A DNA stretch of 64,000 nucleotides from Murinocardiopsis flavida (GTDB lineage: Bacteria; Actinomycetota; Actinomycetes; Streptosporangiales; Streptosporangiaceae). The notes under the pieces are model-generated. The model was given only the letters and a program-made list of their open reading frames with translations. It was not told where the DNA came from and did not search any database. A program made the position numbers and the translations under genes. Location: assembly GCF_003014485.1 (NCBI RefSeq), contig NZ_PYGA01000034.1, forward strand, positions 1-64,000, in the 5' to 3' direction. This document shows, one piece after another, positions 23,020 to 30,371 of the stretch (position 1 is the first letter of the stretch; each line of letters starts with the position of its first letter).

Positions 23020-23992
23020 TGACCAGCATCTCCTTACGGTCGCCGACGATGCCCTGCGGCCGGTAGATGATCAGCAGGACGAGTACCAGCCCGACGATCG
23101 CGTGCCGCATGGCGCCGACCTCGGGGCCGCCGAAGAACGGCAGCATGTCGATGCTGTCGAGGCCGCGCAGGATCTCGTCGAAGAGGGTGAGCAGGAACCA
23201 CATGGCCATGGACCCGATGATGGGGCCCAGGGTGCGGCCGGCGCCGCCCAGCAGCAGCATGGCCCACAGGTAGAAGGTCACCTGCGGCATGAACTGGTCG
23301 GGCGTGACGGTCTGCTGGTTGAGGCCGATGAGCGCGCCCGCGAGCGCGCCGAACACGCCGCCGAGCACCAGGCTCTGCATCTTGTAGAGGAAGACGTTCT
23401 TGCCGAGGCTGCGCACGGCCTCCTCGTCTTCGCGGATGCCCTTGATGACGCGGCCCCACGGGCTGTGCATCAGCAGCCACATGACGAGGGTGGCGAGGCC
23501 GACCAGGCCCCAGGCCCACACCATGACCCAGAGGTCGCTGGCGCGGAAGCTGACGATGCCGAGGTCGAGGCCGTCGGTGAAGGGGTTGGCGTCGTCGAAG
23601 CCGTCGGCGAAGCCCTGCCGGCCGTAGACGCCGCCGGTGAGGTCGCGGGCCACGGGCGCGCGGTAGATGAGCCGCACGACCTCGGCCACGCCGATGGTGC
23701 AGATGGCGAGGTAGTCGGCGCGCAGGCGCAGTGTGGGGATGCCCAGCAGCAGCGCCAGCACGATGGCGCAGGCGATCGACGCGAGGAAGCCCGCCCAGAT
23801 GGGCAGGCCGAAGGTGAGCACGCTGACGGCCACGCCGTAGGCGCCGACCAGCATGAAGCCGACCTGGCCGAAGTTCAGCAGCCCGGTGTAGCCGAAGTGC
23901 ATGTTCAGGCCGATCGCCGCGAGTGCGTAGATCGCGGCGATCGGTCCGATCGCCGACCCGAGGGCAGCGGAGAAGATACTCAGAAAGTCCAT
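23009..23992 (-). CDS. livM: Branched-chain amino acid-type ABC transporter permease LivM
   Basis: The 327-aa permease has about eight to nine membrane segments and the LivM-family landmarks NMHFGYTGLLNFGQVGFM and AGALIGLNQQTVTPDQF. The cytoplasmic coupling loop is SPWGRVIKGIREDEEAVRSLGKN, which contacts the ATPases. The C-terminus ends in the family-typical IIYRPQGIVGDRKE. It lies 10 bp downstream of livH and overlaps livG. Confidence 0.93.
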   Translation of the reverse strand: MDFLSIFSAALGSAIGPIAAIYALAAIGLNMHFGYTGLLNFGQVGFMLVGAYGVAVSVLTFGLPIWAGFLASIACAIVLALLLGIPTLRLRADYLAICTIGVAEVVRLIYRAPVARDLTGGVYGRQGFADGFDDANPFTDGLDLGIVSFRASDLWVMVWAWGLVGLATLVMWLLMHSPWGRVIKGIREDEEAVRSLGKNVFLYKMQSLVLGGVFGALAGALIGLNQQTVTPDQFMPQVTFYLWAMLLLGGAGRTLGPIIGSMAMWFLLTLFDEILRGLDSIDMLPFFGGPEVGAMRHAIVGLVLVLLIIYRPQGIVGDRKEMLVNVK

Positions 23993-24002
23993 CGACGGTC
24001 CC

Positions 24003-25355
24003 CTATCCGACCCGCTCGCGGCGGCCCATGATGCCCTGCGGCCGCACCAGCAGCACGATGATCATGATCGCGAGCGCGAACGCGACCATCAGTTGCGCCG
24101 GGAACCAGAGCGTGGACAGGGTGGCGACCAGCCCGATCACCACGCCGCCGGCCATTGCGCCGTACGCCGTGCCGAGGCCGCCGAGGATGACGCCGGCGAA
24201 CATCAGCAGCAGCAGGTGGAAGCCCATCTGCCAGTGGACGCTCTCGTAGAGGCCGTAGAAGACCCCGCCCAGTGCGGCGAGCGCGCCGCCCATGCCCCAC
24301 ACGTAGAGGGTGACCCGGTCGACGTCGATCCCCGAGGACTCGGAGAGGTCGCGGTTGTCGGCGACGGCGCGCATGGCCTTGCCGATGCGGGTGAACTGCA
24401 ACATCAGTCCGACGGCGACGAGGACGGCGATGGCGAGGAGCGCGATCGAGAGGTTGCGCGGGCTGATGCTCACGGGGCCGAGCGTCAGCAGCTCCTGGAT
24501 GCGGAAGTCGGCGTACTTGTTGCGCTGCGCCCCGAAGGAGATCAGCAGCACGTGCCGCAGCAGCAGGGACGCGCCGATGGAGACGATGAACATCTGGATC
24601 AGCGCGACGTTGCGTTTGCGCAGCGGGCGCCAGACGAACCGTTCCAGCCCCAGGCCGAGCAGGCCGCCGAGGATGACGGCGAGGAGGGCGGCGGGGACGA
24701 GCGACATCGCGCCGAACGTGGCGCTGGTGCTGAACATCAGCGCCATCATGGCGCCGAAGGTCACCATGTCGCCGTGGGCGAAGTTGATCATCTTGGTCGT
24801 GCCGAAGATCAGTGACAGGCCGATCGAGGAGACCGCGATGATCAGCCCGAACACGATGCCGGCGATGGTCGCCTGGACGACTTGGGAGCTGAACGGGGTG
24901 CTGGAGTCGATGCCGCCGGCGGCGTCGCCTTCGTCGTCGGGCGACGCCTCGTCGTCCTTCGACTCGCTGGGGGACGCCTCGGATTCCTGTTCGCCCGGTG
25001 GGGCGAGCCGGAACACGACGGTCCGCTGCTGGCCCTCGCGCACCTTCACCTCGAGTTCGTGGCCTGGTGGATCGTCCACCACGAACTCCTTGGGGACGGA
25101 CTTCTGGTCCAGTACAACGCGGTAGTCGCCGGGTTCGGGCAACTCCACGTCCCATTTTCCTGCGGGGTCGGTGGTCGCCTTGCCGATCTCTTCGTCGCCC
25201 TTGAAGACCGTGATGTCGATTCCTTCGACTTCTTCGGGCTGACGGATCTGGCCGTTGACGTTCACACCGCCCTGGTCGTCTGCCACCGCTGGGGCCGTGG
25301 ACGCCAGGATGGCGGCGACCACGGCGAGCAGCACAGTGACGAGGCGTCTGCGCAC
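24003..25355 (-). CDS. livH: LivH permease fused to a secreted Ig-like domain
   Basis: This 450-aa protein has two parts. Residues 1-25 are a signal peptide. Residues about 29-118 form a beta-rich domain resembling carboxypeptidase-regulatory/SdrD B-like modules (DITVFKGDEEIGKATTDPAGKWDVELP). An acidic Ser/Glu/Asp linker (120-150) leads into a complete LivH permease (from about 157) with GTTKMINFAHGDMVTFGAM and the coupling loop FTRIGKAMRAVADNRDLSE. LivH is usually about 300 aa with no such domain. The start is GTG at 25355 after GGAG. It is the first gene of livHMGF. Confidence 0.9.
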   Translation of the reverse strand: MRRRLVTVLLAVVAAILASTAPAVADDQGGVNVNGQIRQPEEVEGIDITVFKGDEEIGKATTDPAGKWDVELPEPGDYRVVLDQKSVPKEFVVDDPPGHELEVKVREGQQRTVVFRLAPPGEQESEASPSESKDDEASPDDEGDAAGGIDSSTPFSSQVVQATIAGIVFGLIIAVSSIGLSLIFGTTKMINFAHGDMVTFGAMMALMFSTSATFGAMSLVPAALLAVILGGLLGLGLERFVWRPLRKRNVALIQMFIVSIGASLLLRHVLLISFGAQRNKYADFRIQELLTLGPVSISPRNLSIALLAIAVLVAVGLMLQFTRIGKAMRAVADNRDLSESSGIDVDRVTLYVWGMGGALAALGGVFYGLYESVHWQMGFHLLLLMFAGVILGGLGTAYGAMAGGVVIGLVATLSTLWFPAQLMVAFALAIMIIVLLVRPQGIMGRRERVG

Positions 25356-25794
25356 GCGCGCTCCTAGCGCATTCGGGGTGGAGCTCCGGGCTGTGGGCCC
25401 GGCGCCGGGGGATCACACGGGTAGTGGCGCGAGTTTAGCCCGGTTTAGGCGAGTTCTTCAGCATTGCTAAAGCCACGTGATGCAAACGTCATGACTTCGT
25501 GCGCATCCGTGACCCGGCGTGGGCGCGCGGGCGGGGTCCGATCGGGCGGCGGGGTCGCGATACACGTCACGGGCGGTGTAGCGACGGCTGCACCGCCCGT
25601 GACGGGGCGTGGCTGGGAGTGCGGGACGCCGGGGATCGCGCACATCCGGGCGCCCGAATGCTTCCGCTTGTGTGTACTTGTGCGGGCGGGAAGGCGCTGC
25701 TCCCCCGCGTTCGGCGGGCGGTGCGGTGGTGTGGGGGTGCGGTACGCCCTCTCTTCTCCCCTGTCTCGGAGCAGCCCTGTCTCGGAGCCGCCCG
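25356..25794. other. Intergenic region between livH and the ANTAR regulator gene
   Basis: No gene is supported. The livH promoter is probably in the AT-richer stretch 25430-25500 (GCATTGCTAAAG, TGCAAACGTCATGAC). A large perfect hairpin is at 25565-25604. The rest, up to the ANTAR gene stop at 25795, is ordinary GC-rich spacer. Confidence 0.5.
25565..25604. terminator. 14-bp perfect hairpin upstream of livH
   Basis: CGTCACGGGCGGTG (25565-25578) pairs perfectly with 25591-25604. The 12-nt loop can add three more pairs around GACG. It lies 190 nt past the ANTAR gene stop on the minus strand and 210 nt before livH. It could be the terminator of the regulator gene, a leader structure of livH or a protein-binding palindrome. 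No U-tract follows on either side. Confidence 0.55.
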
Positions 25795-26391
25795 CTATCC
25801 CTCGGACTTCTGCTCGGAAAGCGTCTCGATGACGGTCTCGGCGACCTTGCGCATGGTGAGGCGGCGGTCCATGGAGTTCTTCTGGATCCACCGGAACGCC
25901 TCGGGTTCGCTGAGCCCGTGCCGGCTCTGCAACAGGCCCTTGGCGCGCTCGACGAGCTTGCGGGTCTCGAGCCGCTCCTGGAGGCCGGACACCTCGGCCT
26001 CCAGCGCCGACAGTTCGGCGTAGCGGCTCACGGCCATCTCGACGGCCGGCACGAGGTCCTTCTTGGTGAACGGCTTGACCAGGTAGGCCATCGCCCCCGC
26101 GTCGCGTGCGCGCTCGACCAGCTCGCGCTGGGAGAACGCGGTGAGAATGACGACGGGGGCGATGCGCTCCCCCGCGATGCGCTCGGCCGCCGATATGCCG
26201 TCGAGTACCGGCATCTTGATGTCGAGGATGACGAGATCGGGTTTCAGCTCGGTCGCGAGGGCGATGGCGGTCTCGCCGTCGCCCGCCTCGCCGATGACGG
26301 CGTAGCCGTCCTCCTCAAGCATCTCCTTGAGGTCCAGGCGGATCAGGGCCTCGTCTTCCGCGATGACCACGCGGCTCTGCGTCTCAGTCAC
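25795..26391 (-). CDS. ANTAR-domain response regulator (PdtaR type)
   Basis: The 198-aa protein has an N-terminal receiver domain (RVVIAEDEALIRLDLKEMLEE, phosphoacceptor Asp57 in VILDIKMP, Lys in LVKPF) and a C-terminal ANTAR RNA-binding domain from about residue 125 (LVERAKGLLQSRHGLSEPEAFRWIQK). ANTAR proteins bind paired RNA hairpins to prevent transcription termination. The gene next to pyk and polA is the actinobacterial PdtaR ortholog by position. The likely start is GTG at 26391, with an alternative GTG at 26397. Neither has a strong ribosome-binding site. No partner histidine kinase is in the window. Confidence 0.92.
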   Translation of the reverse strand: MTETQSRVVIAEDEALIRLDLKEMLEEDGYAVIGEAGDGETAIALATELKPDLVILDIKMPVLDGISAAERIAGERIAPVVILTAFSQRELVERARDAGAMAYLVKPFTKKDLVPAVEMAVSRYAELSALEAEVSGLQERLETRKLVERAKGLLQSRHGLSEPEAFRWIQKNSMDRRLTMRKVAETVIETLSEQKSEG

Positions 26392-26534
26392 GTACACGAG
26401 CGTACCGAGATCCGCTAGCATGGTCTGCACCGGCGGCCGGTCCGGCATACAGTCGTGACCTCGGCAGCCCGGTCGACAATTGAATTCCGCGACGCCGATG
26501 CGCTTTTCCCGGATTCCGCAGCGATGCGAATTCG

Positions 26535-26608
26535 GCCCCGATATCCCAATCGGCAGAGGAAAATGACTCAAACTCATTCAAGTGTGGGTTCGAATCCCAC
26601 TCGGGGCA
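26535..26608 (+). tRNA. tRNA with anticodon CAA (Leu by codon), class I shape
   Basis: A complete 74-nt cloverleaf folds with no mismatch. The 7-bp acceptor stem is GCCCCGA/TCGGGGC with discriminator A26608, and the 3-bp D stem is TCC/GGA. The 5-bp anticodon stem AATGA/TCATT holds loop CTCAAAC, and the T arm is GTGGG-TTCGAAT-CCCAC. The anticodon is CAA (26569-26571), which reads the leucine codon UUG. The variable loop is only 5 nt, whereas leucine tRNAs normally have a long variable arm. The 3' CCA is only partly encoded (ACC then T). A T-run follows. It is divergent from the ANTAR gene. Confidence 0.88.
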
Positions 26609-26925
26609 CCTTTTCGCGGGTTCAGTCGGCATCGGTCGCACAGTAGGCACCGGTCACAGCCGGTACCGGTGACACAGTCGGTACCGGTGATACGTCCGGC
26701 GCCGGTCGCACCCGCGTTCCCCGCCGCTGCGGCCGCCGCCGCCCGCGGCCCGGCCGTCGCAGCCGTCATAGAGGGTCACATCGCGGCTACAACCTGGGCA
26801 CAACCCGTCGGTCGCGCCCCATTCTCCGGCGGCGGTCGGTGATCCTGGATGCAGAGTCTGGTGGATCCCCGTGCAGGGCGGCCGTGTCCGCAGCCGCCGC
26901 GCCGGGGGTGTGAAGGGAGCGGCTG
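26609..26925. other. Spacer with degenerate repeats after the tRNA
   Basis: No gene is supported. Bases 26646-26696 contain drifting copies of an 18-bp unit CGGTACCGGTGACACAGT (best copies at 26661-26678 and 26679-26696), followed by an Ala-codon-like GCCGCC run. Confidence 0.6.
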
Positions 26926-27873
26926 GTGTTCACCGCGGTGGCCGGTGTCCTCGGCGGCGTGGCCGTCGCCGCCTGGGTGGTCATCTCCTGGGCCTCGAAG
27001 CGGCGCCAGCCTTGGCTCATGGCGCCACTCCCCCTCCTCACCGTGCTCCTGCTGGTCCTGGGGCTCCCCGGCTGGGCGCTGCTGCCCATCGCCGCCCTGG
27101 TGGCTGGGTCGTTCGCCGAGCTGGTCGTCGGCGCGCGCGAGGCGCCCACGCTTCGCACCAAGTACCCCGACGCCCCGTTGAGCACCGAACGGTGGGCCGC
27201 CGCCGTCGCGGCCCCGTTCCGGGTGGCGCTGGCGGAGCCGTGGGACGTCGTGGCCCGCCCGCAGCTGCGGCGGCGCTACCGCAAGGTCTTCGAGTTCGAG
27301 TGGGGCATCGTCGACCGCACGTCGCTGCTGGCGACGGTCGACCGCCTGTGGTCGGAGCTGCACGAGGGCCACACCGCCGACATGATCGTCGACCTCACCG
27401 CCGGCACGGCCCTGTGCGCCGACCCGTCGGGGGTGCGCCCCGACCGCACAATCAGCCTCACTCCGGCGCAGGTCCAGCGGCTGCGCGAGGTCACCGGCGC
27501 CGACGAGGCCGCCGAGACCGTCGTCATCGGCGCGTTCGAGTGGTGGAAGTCGGCGCACGTCATCCGGCTCGCGCTGGGCGGGGCGAGCCTCGACTGGCTC
27601 AGCCCGGTCGACACCCAGGGCCTGCTGCGGCGGGTGGCGGTCGACCTCCAGCGGCGCTACGCGAGCTGGCAGCAGCTCGCCGAGGCGTTCCACGGCGGGT
27701 ACCTGCTGTGGAACGGCACCGGCCCCGAGGACGCCGGGTCCGACCGGGTGTGGACCGCGCTCGGCCTGCTCACCGCCGACCCGGAGAGCCCGTGGAAGCT
27801 GCTGCCGTGGGACATGCCGCTGGAGCGCACGGTCCCGCAGGAGGGCCACCCCGTCCAGACCCAGACGCAGTAG
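26926..27873 (+). CDS. Membrane-anchored protein with DUF1266-like domain
   Basis: The 315-aa protein has two N-terminal hydrophobic segments (about residues 2-22 and 30-65) and a soluble part. That part contains the pattern WGIVDRTSLLATVDRL...EGH and later DLQRRYASWQQLAEAFHGGYLLW, which resemble DUF1266-type proteins. Function is unknown. The start is GTG at 26926 with AAGGGAG upstream. The gene is alone, facing pyk, with a shared terminator between. The DUF1266 assignment is from remembered motif shape only. Confidence 0.65.
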   Translation: MFTAVAGVLGGVAVAAWVVISWASKRRQPWLMAPLPLLTVLLLVLGLPGWALLPIAALVAGSFAELVVGAREAPTLRTKYPDAPLSTERWAAAVAAPFRVALAEPWDVVARPQLRRRYRKVFEFEWGIVDRTSLLATVDRLWSELHEGHTADMIVDLTAGTALCADPSGVRPDRTISLTPAQVQRLREVTGADEAAETVVIGAFEWWKSAHVIRLALGGASLDWLSPVDTQGLLRRVAVDLQRRYASWQQLAEAFHGGYLLWNGTGPEDAGSDRVWTALGLLTADPESPWKLLPWDMPLERTVPQEGHPVQTQTQ

Positions 27874-28044
27874 GCCGCCCGCGGCGACCGGGCAGGGTGC
27901 GGACCGGGTGCGCACTGAGAGCGGACTGAGTGTGCACTGGATGCGGACTGAATGCGCACAGTGCGAGGGACGAGGCGCGGTCGGAAGCGCGGCCAGAAGT
28001 GCGGGCAGAAGCCCGGCCAGAAAGTGCGGTTCAGAGCACGGAAG

Positions 28045-28073
28045 AGGCCCCGCACCGTGCCGGTGCGGGGCCT
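28045..28073. terminator. Terminator between the DUF1266-like gene and pyk
   Basis: A 13-bp perfect stem (28045-28057 with 28061-28073) closes a 3-nt loop. It stands 49 nt past the pyk stop on the minus strand and 172 nt past the plus-strand stop. GC-rich short repeats (GCGGACTGA, GGCCAGAA) fill 27900-28030. Confidence 0.85.
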
Positions 28074-28121
28074 GTCCCTATACCGTCCGCCGCTCCCCGG
28101 GCCGGGGAGCGGGTCGGCGGT

Positions 28122-29561
28122 TCACTTCCCGTGCGCGATGGCGTCGCCGAGGCGGTGGACGCGCAGCGAGTTGGTGGATCCGGCCGTGCCGGGCGGGCTG
28201 CCCGCCACGACGACGACCTTGTCGCCCTTCTGGTAGCGGCCCATCTCCAGCAGGTCGCTCTCGACCTGGCGCACCATCTCGTCGGTGTGGGACACCCACG
28301 GGACGCAGTGGGTCTCGGCGCCCCAGGTGAGCGACAGCTGGTTGCGGGTGCTGTCGACGGTGGTGAACGCGATGAGCGGGATGGGCGACCGGTAGCGGGC
28401 GAGCCGGCGCGCGGTCTCGCCGCTCTGGGTGAACGCCACCAGCGCACGCGCGCCCACCGTGGCGCCGACCTCGGCCGCGGCGCGCGCGATGGCGCCGCCG
28501 GTGGTCTCGGGCACCCGGTTGAGGACGTGCGAGGCGCGGAGGGACTCCTCCTCGGCCGCGGCGACGATGCGGCTCATGGTCTCGACGGTCTCGACGGGGA
28601 ACTCGCCGACGCTGGTCTCGCCGGACAGCATGACGGCGTCGGCGCCGTCGAGGACGGCGTTGGCGACGTCGGACGCCTCGGCGCGGGTGGGCCGGGGCGA
28701 GCTGATCATTGATTCCAGCATCTGCGTGGCGACGATGACCGGCTTCGCCTTGTTGCGGCACCGCTCGATGGCGCGCTTCTGCACCATCGGGACGTTCTCC
28801 AGGGGGAGTTCGACGCCGAGGTCGCCGCGGGCGACCATGACACCGTCGAACACCTCGATGATGTCCTGGAGCCGCTCGACGGCCTGCGGCTTCTCGATCT
28901 TGGCGATGAGGGGCAGCCGCACGCCGATCTCGTCCATGATGCGGTGCACCTCCTCCGCGTCAGAGGGGCTGCGCACGAAGGACAGCGCGACCATGTCGAC
29001 GCCCTGGCGCAGCGCCCAGCGGAGGTCCTCCTCGTCCTTCTCGGTGAGGGCCGGCACGCTGACCGACACCCCCGGCAGGTTGAGGCCCTTGTTGTTGGAC
29101 ACCTTCCCGCCGATGATGCAGCGCGTGTGGACGTCGGTGCTCGTGGTCTTGACGCATTCGAGCACCACCCGGCCGTCGTCGATGAGGACGCGGTCGCCGG
29201 GCCGGACGTCGCCGGGCAGCCCCTTGTAGGTGGTGGACACCCGGTGCCGGTCGCCCTGGATGTCGTCGACGGTGATGGTGAACTCGTCACCGGGGTGGAG
29301 TTCGTGCGGACCGTCGGCGAAGCGGCCGAGCCGGATCTTGGGGCCCTGGAGGTCGGCGAGGATGCCGACGCTGCGCCCGCTCTCCGCCGATGCGGTGCGG
29401 ACGTTGTCGTAGCTGGCGCGGTGGTCCTCGTACGAACCGTGGCTGAGGTTGAGTCGCGCCACGTCGAGTCCGGCGGCCACGAGCGCGCGGATGGACTCCA
29501 GGCTCGATGTTGCCGGACCGAGGGTCGCGACGATTTTTGCTCGTCGTGTCACAGTGACCAC
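28122..29561 (-). CDS. pyk: Pyruvate kinase
   Basis: Pyruvate kinase (479 aa) converts phosphoenolpyruvate and ADP to pyruvate and ATP. The N-terminus RRAKIVATLGPATSS, the lid domain, the active-site signature LPLIAKIEKPQAVERL with the catalytic Lys, and MVARGDLGVELP are all present. The C-terminal allosteric domain carries AFTQSGETARRLARYRS. Length is standard. The start is taken as GTG at 29561 with GAGGA upstream; GTG at 29552 would also give a normal protein. A near-perfect DasR-type palindrome lies 22-37 bp upstream of the start. Confidence 0.96.
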   Translation of the reverse strand: MVTVTRRAKIVATLGPATSSLESIRALVAAGLDVARLNLSHGSYEDHRASYDNVRTASAESGRSVGILADLQGPKIRLGRFADGPHELHPGDEFTITVDDIQGDRHRVSTTYKGLPGDVRPGDRVLIDDGRVVLECVKTTSTDVHTRCIIGGKVSNNKGLNLPGVSVSVPALTEKDEEDLRWALRQGVDMVALSFVRSPSDAEEVHRIMDEIGVRLPLIAKIEKPQAVERLQDIIEVFDGVMVARGDLGVELPLENVPMVQKRAIERCRNKAKPVIVATQMLESMISSPRPTRAEASDVANAVLDGADAVMLSGETSVGEFPVETVETMSRIVAAAEEESLRASHVLNRVPETTGGAIARAAAEVGATVGARALVAFTQSGETARRLARYRSPIPLIAFTTVDSTRNQLSLTWGAETHCVPWVSHTDEMVRQVESDLLEMGRYQKGDKVVVVAGSPPGTAGSTNSLRVHRLGDAIAHGK

Positions 29562-29582
29562 TTTAGAGCGTCCTCACAGTGC

Positions 29583-29598
29583 ACTGGTCTAAACCAAG
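29583..29598. promoter_or_regulatory. DasR (dre)-like palindrome upstream of pyk
   Basis: ACTGGTCTAAACCAAG matches the Streptomyces dre consensus A(C/G)TGGTCTAGACCA(C/G)T at 13 of 16 positions, and 11 of 12 in the core. It begins 22 bp before the pyk start codon, where a repressor would cover the transcription start or early leader. Consensus is from known GntR-family DasR biology. Binding here is inferred. Confidence 0.5.
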
Positions 29599-29611
29599 TA
29601 GCCGATGGGCG

Positions 29612-30184
29612 TCATTGAGCTGGCGAATTGGCGAACGCAGTGACCGCCGCCGCATCGAACTGGGGCAAATCGTTGGGGTTGCGGCTGGTGACGAGGGTGT
29701 TGGGACCCTTGTCGTCGACGCAGACCGCCTCGTCCACCCAGGTGCCGCCCGCGTTGACGATGTCGGTGCGCAGGCTCGGGTAGGAGGTCAGCGTGCGGTT
29801 CGCCACCACACCGGCCTCGATCAGGGTCCACGGCGCGTGGCAGATGGCGGCGACGGGCAGCCCGGCGTCGAAGAACGCGCGGACGAACGCCACGGCGCCG
29901 GCCTGGGTGCGCAGGTAGTCGGGGTTGGCGACCCCGCCGGGCAGGACCAGGGCGCCGAAGTCGGCCGCCGCGGCCTGGTCGACCGTCGTGTCGACGGTGA
30001 AGGTGTCGGCCCGGTCGAGGTGGTCGAACCCTTGGACGGTGCCGCTGCCGGTGGAGACCAGCCGGGGCGTCGCCCCGCGGGCCTCGAGGTACTCCCAGGG
30101 GTCGGTGAGCTCGATCTGCTCGACGCCTTCGGGTGCGGTGAGGAAGGCGATGGTCATGCCGGAGAGTGTGCGTTCGAAGGCCAT
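29612..30184 (-). CDS. DJ-1/PfpI family protein
   Basis: The 190-aa protein belongs to the PfpI/YhbO branch of the DJ-1 superfamily, whose members act as glyoxalases, chaperones or peptidases. The nucleophile elbow is AAICHAPW (Cys115, His116), with LVLPGGVANPDYLR and ELTDPWEYLEARGATPRLVS as other family marks. The start is the ATG at 30184. A frame running 35 codons further upstream is basic and unlike the family. Substrate is not predictable. It lies 50 bp upstream of the pyk start on the same strand, and the gap holds the dre-like site. Confidence 0.88.
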   Translation of the reverse strand: MAFERTLSGMTIAFLTAPEGVEQIELTDPWEYLEARGATPRLVSTGSGTVQGFDHLDRADTFTVDTTVDQAAAADFGALVLPGGVANPDYLRTQAGAVAFVRAFFDAGLPVAAICHAPWTLIEAGVVANRTLTSYPSLRTDIVNAGGTWVDEAVCVDDKGPNTLVTSRNPNDLPQFDAAAVTAFANSPAQ

Positions 30185-30323
30185 GGCGTGCTGGGTCCCC
30201 CTTTGGTCGTGCGTGTCGCCGTGCGCGGTCCGGCCGCCTATGGGACGGCCCAGCGCTCCCCCTGCCCGGGAGTGGGCGGTGTTACGCACGGGGATCCGCC
30301 CGCCGCCGTCCCCGGGCGGGCCG

Positions 30324-30350
30324 GGCGGATTCGGCCCGGCGGATTCGGCC
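30324..30350. repeat. Two 13-bp copies in the PfpI upstream gap
   Basis: GGCGGATTCGGCC occurs at 30324-30336 and 30338-30350, followed by a diverged GGATTGATCCGGCC copy, just downstream of the toroid-protein stop. Confidence 0.8.
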
Positions 30351-30371
30351 GGATTGATCCGGCCCGGCGTC

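Noticed and set aside
26535-26925. An integrated mobile element at the tRNA
   Set aside because: No integrase, no second copy of the tRNA 3' end and no compositional break were seen in the flanking 20 kb.
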